Origin: Camellia lanceoleosa
Lineage: Eukaryota > Streptophyta > Magnoliopsida > Ericales > Theaceae
Direction: 5' to 3'
Assembly (NCBI GenBank): GCA_025200525.1
Contig: CM045758.1
Span: 170,018,101-170,082,100, forward strand
DNA length: 64,000 nucleotides
Each line of letters opens with the position of its first letter. Position 1 is the first letter of the stretch. Shown piece by piece: positions 59,146 through 64,000 of the stretch. Both the position numbers and the translations under genes were made by a program. The notes beneath the pieces were generated by a model that was not told the DNA's origin, searched no databases, and saw nothing but the letters and a program-made list of their open reading frames with translations.

Positions 59146-60062
59146 CAGATCGCAGCAGCGAATTAAACATCATTTTTTCATCTCTCTTTTTCTATCAAAC
59201 CCTAGATCCGACTCTCTCTCTCTCTCTCTCTATACTTGTCTTCTCTCTAAGGTTTGATCTATCTAGAGTGAGTTTCTATCCTTAGTCCTTTGTTAAAAAG
59301 ATAGAGTGGGTTGAGGGCTTCTTTTTAATCTGAAAAACTTGGGATTTGGAGCACGTTGGTTTTTGATTTTCATCTCCGTTTGAGCTCAAACTTCGAGGTA
59401 GTGATATCCTACTCTTCTTTATAAGCTTTGTCTTTGAATTTTTGTATTTTGATATGTTGGAGGTTGTTGTGTAATTATGAGAAAGTTTGGGTCTTTTGTG
59501 TAATTTTACAAAAGTTGAGGTTTTGTTTATATAAACATATATGCATGTTTAGCATAGAGAAATGAGATCAATGATGAATTATGGATGAAAATGGAACCTT
59601 AGGGTTGTTATGTAACTTATGGAAAAAATGCCCTAATTACATAGTTAAATTAATTTGTATAATTAACTTGGAGAAATGAAGAATTGAATTGAGAATGTTG
59701 AAATTAGAATTGTTTGGGATTAAAGGGTGTAGATGAATCCCTTATCGCTCACCTAGTTGGAATGTTGATAATATATCCATTTGATTCATTTATTTTCTGT
59801 TTAGAAATAACTACTTTGGGCTATCGGTGAAGGATAGTCTTGATTGTTGTAGATAATGCATGATGATTAGGCAAACTAAAACTAATCGATTGAGTATGCT
59901 ATCGAATATAGCGACTGAAATAATACTTTAATTTTATGTATTGATTGATTGTATATGATCTATGTTTATGTACATGTGTTGTGTAGGAGGAGATAGGGGA
60001 TGTACTCCACGGTTGAGGGGGAGATAAGGGATGGACCTCTAAACCGAATTTTGTGTGACAAT

Positions 60063-60270
60063 GATACAGCACTACAATGTGTATCAAGTGTTGATTATGG
60101 AAGTGTTCGAATTGATTTGATATAGCACTAAAATGTATATCGTGATCAATTGTGGAGTATAGAAGTGATTCTATGTTATGTTGATACAGCACCGAAATGT
60201 GTATCTTTCGTAAAGTATGGAAATGGTTTATGTGTTATCGATACAGCATTAAAATATGTATCCATCATGA
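60063..60270. repeat. Fourfold repeat of about 60 bp in second LTR
   Basis: 'gatacagcac(t/c)aaaatgtgtatc' begins at 60063, 60119, 60183 and 60240, followed each time by 'atgg/tggaagtg' sequence. Confidence 0.75.
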
Positions 60271-60850
60271 ATTTTGAAAGTGTTTTAAAGATGAGTCTTA
60301 ATCTCATTAAGTTATTTGACTAGGTGTTGAGCCTCGTTTTCAAACTCAAAGTTGAAAAAGAAATAGGAAATGAAATGTAACTTGGACTTAATGTCATGGA
60401 ACCGGAATGTGATATATGTGGATGTATCTGTGTTGACCATCTATCAACTGCTAATCTTTTAGTCATTGTTCATAGCTGATTTAGTGTATTTCTACTGGCC
60501 AGTGGCTCACCCTTTATGGGACATCATTTTCAGGTACAGGTAGCATGCCACCTCCAAGGACATAGCTTGGGAGGCTAGAGGCAGACAGACTTTTGTCGTT
60601 TTGTTATCTTTTGGATGTATTACATGTAAATTCAAGCCGAGGGCTTAATGTGTATTTGAGTTAGTACTCTCCTTTTTGTAACCAAGTGTTAACTTGGAAA
60701 TCTGTAAGCCCGTAGAGCATTTGCTTTTGTTGTTAACATGTAATACTCATTGTAATGAACTACTCTGATGAATAGAAGAATATATCTTTTATATCAATGC
60801 ATGTCTAAATTGATGGGTTTTAATGTTATTATTTTGAGGGCGTTACAACT

Positions 60851-60862
60851 TGGTATCAGAGC
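60851..60862 (+). other. Primer-binding site, tRNA-iMet (second element)
   Basis: TGGTATCAGAGC, three bases after the LTR end, is the exact complement of the initiator-Met tRNA 3' end used by Tekay/Del elements. Confidence 0.9.
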
Positions 60863-61250
60863 GTACCGGGTTCGAATACTTTGTGTACGTGAGAAGTGAT
60901 TAGTATCACAATGGGTTTATCTCGCTTGTTAGAGACTTATGTGAAATGTTATGTGCTTATATGATAACATGTTTATATGACTATTTGGGTATGGGATTTA
61001 ATTTCTAGGATGCTGATTGGATCCTTGGGTTTCTGTGAGTCCTGTTGAAAAAGCACATGATCAATGCTGTTTCTAACCGGAACTCTAGTAACGCCTCGGG
61101 ACTATTATTATCCGGAAATGAAATTCGTAAGTGCTTATGTGTTTATGCGCTTACGTGGAGTGAATTACAGTTGTCCATGAATTAGGACGCGAGTGTTATA
61201 ACTTCGGTACATTTGTGAATGTGCTAACGTTCTCTGTTACCTTTATTAGG
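60863..61250 (+). other. Leader of second Tekay-like element
   Basis: Non-coding leader between primer site and gag start; nothing else seen. Confidence 0.5.
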
Positions 61251-62393
61251 ATGTCAGGACGAGGACGAGGTGGTAGGCGAGGTAGGCCTAGGAGGCAGGA
61301 GATGCCTTTAACGGATGATATTCCGGCATAGCAGAAGGGGATTGGCCAGGCCAATGTAGCCGAGCCAGCAGGTCAGAAGGCTATGGGCACTTTAGCCCGA
61401 GGGATAGCCGATGCTTTGAGGGAGTCTATGGGTATTCTCAGAGCTGAGAATCCGCCAGTTCCAGCAGCAGCCCAGTTGCCGAGGCAGGCCTTCCTTGAAG
61501 AGGGAGTTCTTTCAGTCAAATCCGAATGAGTTTTTAGGGGATCCGAAGAAACCACTTAAGGCTGATGAGTGGCTGGAGCAGATGAGTAAGACGTTTGAGA
61601 TGCTTGGCATCAAAGACGGGACTTTGAAAGTGACCTTGGCATCTTTCTAGCTTAAGGAGGATGCAGGTCAGTGGTGGAAATTCATGGAGGGTCGTATTGG
61701 TGGCACTTGGGAGGCTTTTGTGGGTGCTTTCCAAGAGAAGTTCTTATCTCCAGCAGTCAGGGAGAAGCTGAGAGACCAGTTCTGTCAACTTTTGCAGTTG
61801 AGTTCTTCAGTGGCCAAGTATGAGGCTACTTTTACTAGCTTATCTAGGTTCGCACCTAAACTTGTGGCGTCCGAGGAACGCCGCTATATCGAGTTTGAGA
61901 AGAGGTTGAGGCACGGCCTCAAGATGAGAGTTGGAGGTTCTATGATCCGAGACTATGGGCTCTTGGTTGATGCTGCAACCCATGTGGAGATCATGATGCA
62001 GGAAGAGGAGGGACAGAGGGGCTCCAAGAGGAGCCAGAATGGTCAGGGTGATGGCAGGGACAGAGGGGTGCTAACCCTCAGCAGTCTCAAGGTGGTGTTG
62101 CTAAATCGACCTTTCCAGTGCCGAGTGTAGGCTCGGGGAGAGGCAATTAGGGGGATTTCACATGTTACAAGTGTGGTCAGCTGGGCCACAAGGCTTCGGT
62201 TTGCCCACAAAGGAGAGGAGGTCAGCGAGCTGCTTCTTCTTCAGCTAGACCACAGAGCCAGAGTCAGGACAGGGGTCAGTCACTGTCTTGTTATTAGTGT
62301 GTTCAGGCGGGGCACTTGAAGAGGTTTTGCCCGCAGTTGAGTGGCACATCTGGTGCATCTGGGCAAAGGTAGAGTCTTCAGCCAGTTCAGTCA
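61251..62393 (+). pseudogene. gag of second Tekay-like element (stops and frameshifts)
   Basis: Starts MSGRGRGGRRGRPRRQEM; a TAG at 61329-61331 stands where the neighbouring frame suggests CAG. A frameshift lies near 61495-61510. The capsid domain follows (NEFLGDPKKPLKADEWLEQM, TAG at 61648-61650, then LKEDAGQWWKF and EKFLSPAVREKLRDQFCQL). After another frameshift near 62070 comes a zinc knuckle CYKCGQLGHKASVC (62163-62204, CX2CX4HX4C) and a second one (62289-62330) of the same spacing, in which TAG replaces one residue between the first two Cys. Gag would package RNA; this copy is dead. Confidence 0.85.
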
Positions 62394-62912
62394 GTGCAGG
62401 CCTCGAGGGCCAATCAGGGGGCCTCATCGTCCCAATCTGTACAGCAGTCGTATGCTCCAATGGGTGAGCAGGTAGATCAGAGGTCTTCAGGGTGCGTGTA
62501 TGCTGTTACCGCGCAGGACCTGGTACCGGTTCCATCAATTGTGAGAGGTACCTTTCTGTTTTGCAACTCGGTTGCTAGTGTATTGATTGATACGGGTGCG
62601 TCTCATTCCTCTGTATCTGCTGCATTTGCATCTGTTTTGGAATTGGAGTTGGCACAATTAGCATCTCCTATATGTGTTGTATCACCTGTTGGAGGTGAAT
62701 TGATTTTGAAGCACGGATGTAGAGGTTGTGATATAGAGGTCGCCGATCATCGGCTTCCGTTTCCTTTTGTAGTTATGCCCATGAAGGGTTTTGATGTTAT
62801 TTTGGGTATGGACTGGCTATCGTCATACCGGGCTGTTATCGATTGCTACCACCAGAGGGTCACAGTATGTACCTTGAGCGGGGAGTGTTTTCATTGCTTG
62901 GGGGGTTGGTAG
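62394..62912 (+). pseudogene. Protease region of second Tekay-like element
   Basis: A retropepsin-like domain with the active site LIDTGASHSS (DTG at 62589-62597) and a typical end, FDVILGMDWLSSYRAVIDC, with the ILGMDWL block that follows chromovirus protease. The segment itself is open but is cut off from RT by a stop and frame change at 62910. Confidence 0.85.
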
Positions 62913-62913
62913 T

Positions 62914-63640
62914 GTGTTGCCACCGGTGTATGATCCGCGAGGGCGGATTGAGCTTAGTGATCTTCTTGGTAGCCTTTTGAGTAGTGAGTGTGATGAGACC
63001 CAGGTTGTATTACCGAGAGTGGTTTGTGAGTATTCGGATGTTTTTCCCGAGGATCTCGTTGGTTTGCCACCTCACCGTGAGATTGAGTTCTCCATTGATT
63101 TAGTGCCCGGCACGGCGTCGATTTCTATAGCACCTTATCGTTTTGCCCCAGCCGAGTTGAGTGAGTTGAAAATTCAGCTCCAGGAGTTGCTAGATAAGGG
63201 TTTTGTTCGCCCTAGTGTTTCACCGTGGGGAGCACCGGCCCTCTTTGCTAAAAAGAAAGATGGTGCCTTGAGATTTTGTATCAACTACCGAAAGTTAAAT
63301 CGGGCTACGATTAAGAATAAGTACCCTATGTCCCGTATAGATGATCTATTTGACCAGTTGAAGAGTTCCCGTTGTTTCTCTAAGATAGAGTTGAGATCGG
63401 GTTACCACCAGTTGAGTCAGGGAGGAGGATATTCCGAAGACGGCATTCCGTATGCGGTATGGCCATTATGAGTTTCTGGTGATGCCATTCGGGCTCACCA
63501 ATGCACCAGCAGTCCTTATGGATTTGATGAACCGGATATTTCGGGAATTCTTAGATCGCACTATAGTCGTTTTTGTGGACGACATTTTCATCTATTCACC
63601 TTCAGATGAGGAACACGAAGAACACTTGAGAGTGGTGCTC
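62914..63640 (+). pseudogene. Reverse transcriptase of second Tekay-like element, truncated
   Basis: In order: [44 protein letters not shown], then [11 protein letters not shown], where the first catalytic Asp of RT (usual KIDLRSGYHQ) is Glu (GAG at 63388-63390). A 1-nt deletion near 63414 shifts the frame; [18 protein letters not shown] and FVDDIFIYS (the catalytic DD pair) follow in the new frame. The sequence stops at 63640 where an Ogre/Tat-like LTR is inserted after EEHLRVVL. Confidence 0.9.
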
Positions 63641-64000
63641 TGTAGACACCCCATTTTTTACCGACCTCAAGACTCAGACGTCACCGGTTGAGCGCTCGGT
63701 GATGTTGCATATTGTGCTCGTTCAGAAGTCTCAGAGTCGCGGCTGCGAGCCCTGCCTCCGGACTTCCGAACCCTCTTCTATACCTCGCCTCGGTTTGCGA
63801 ACCAGACTCGGTTTTCTCTGTTTCTTTTCCTGAAGGGAGGGAGAGGTCTAGCAGATCATCTCTCAGTGGCCGTGGGCTACATTTCGTGGCCGTAGGCCAT
63901 TTTGCCCATTTCGGAGTCCGGCTCAGCTGAGTCCACAGCCGCAGCTTCGATTCGGGACCGTCGACCATCTCCGATTCCTCCGGTTTTGGCATACATCTTA
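63641..64000 (+). mobile_element. Ogre/Tat-like LTR, 5' end only
   Basis: Starts TGTAGACACCCC and matches the first 360 bp of the LTRs at 15520, 20720 and 31474. The preceding five bases are TGCTC, the expected left target duplication. It runs off the window, so whether it is a full element or a solo LTR is unknown. Confidence 0.85.

Larger units (their letters stand above)
58589..60847 (+). repeat. 5' LTR of second Tekay-like element
   Basis: Ends GGCGTTACA three bases before the primer site. The start is taken as TGTTATAGCG at 58589 (58586 is also possible) because no second LTR is in the window. It carries the palindrome array, TATA box, telobox and a repeat of about 60 bp at 60063-60270. 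Confidence 0.75.
58589..63640 (+). mobile_element. Second Tekay/Del-like Ty3/gypsy element, partial
   Basis: A 5' LTR, primer site, gag, protease and the first part of RT follow in order. The element is cut at 63641 by an Ogre/Tat-like LTR and continues beyond the window. The RT and protease sequence style ([29 protein letters not shown]) is Tekay/Del. Decay: in-frame stops, frameshifts and an altered RT catalytic residue. Confidence 0.88.

Overview
This is plant nuclear DNA, most likely from a eudicot. It has AT-rich intergenic sequence, intron-containing single-copy genes with GT..AG junctions, plant gene families (GDSL esterase/lipase, STOP-type C2H2 zinc finger, CRAL-TRIO/GDAP2-like protein), plant-type LTR retrotransposons (Tekay/Del-like and Ogre/Tat-like Ty3/gypsy) and several small inverted-repeat elements (MITEs). 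The sequence alone does not name the species.

Layout. 1-3.5 kb: AT-rich flank with a MITE and an old LTR remnant. 3.6-10.9 kb: an apparently intact five-exon GDSL esterase/lipase gene (+) predicting 370 aa; its introns carry a tandem duplication, an LTR remnant in reverse orientation and two MITEs. 11.3-41.7 kb: three layers of nested retrotransposons. The outer element is Tekay-like (about 2.9-kb LTRs at 11293-14266 and 38846-41736, target duplication CTTGT). Its gag is split by an Ogre/Tat-like element (about 4.65-kb LTRs at 15520-20166 and 31474-36139, target duplication GATGG). That element's leader holds a related solo LTR (20720-24896) flanked by runs of G. The middle element keeps a decayed gag and a short pre-RT remnant but no reverse transcriptase or integrase. 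41.7-44.8 kb: unique DNA with a long inverted repeat, an 87-nt hairpin and a five-unit tandem array of about 170 bp. 44.9-45.9 kb: a one-exon STOP2-like zinc-finger gene (-). 46-56.5 kb: AT-rich intergenic DNA with MITEs, a hAT-like non-autonomous element and degenerate tandem repeats. 56.6-57.4 kb: a three-exon CRAL-TRIO gene (-) predicting 202 aa. 58.6-63.6 kb: a second Tekay-like element with decayed gag-protease-RT, cut at 63641 by another Ogre/Tat-like LTR that runs off the window.

The three host genes share no visible pathway: one is secreted or apoplastic, one is a nuclear acid/aluminium-stress regulator, one is a lipid-binding-type protein. The most unusual structure is in the Tekay-like LTRs. 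Two clearly different elements both carry an array of paired CGCTCGAGCG palindromes, with the two members of nearly every pair starting exactly 20 bp apart. In the second element the array ends 7 bp before a TATA box. The Ogre/Tat-like LTRs share a fixed TATA-to-telobox spacing and a conserved donor/acceptor pair that would define an intron inside the LTR.
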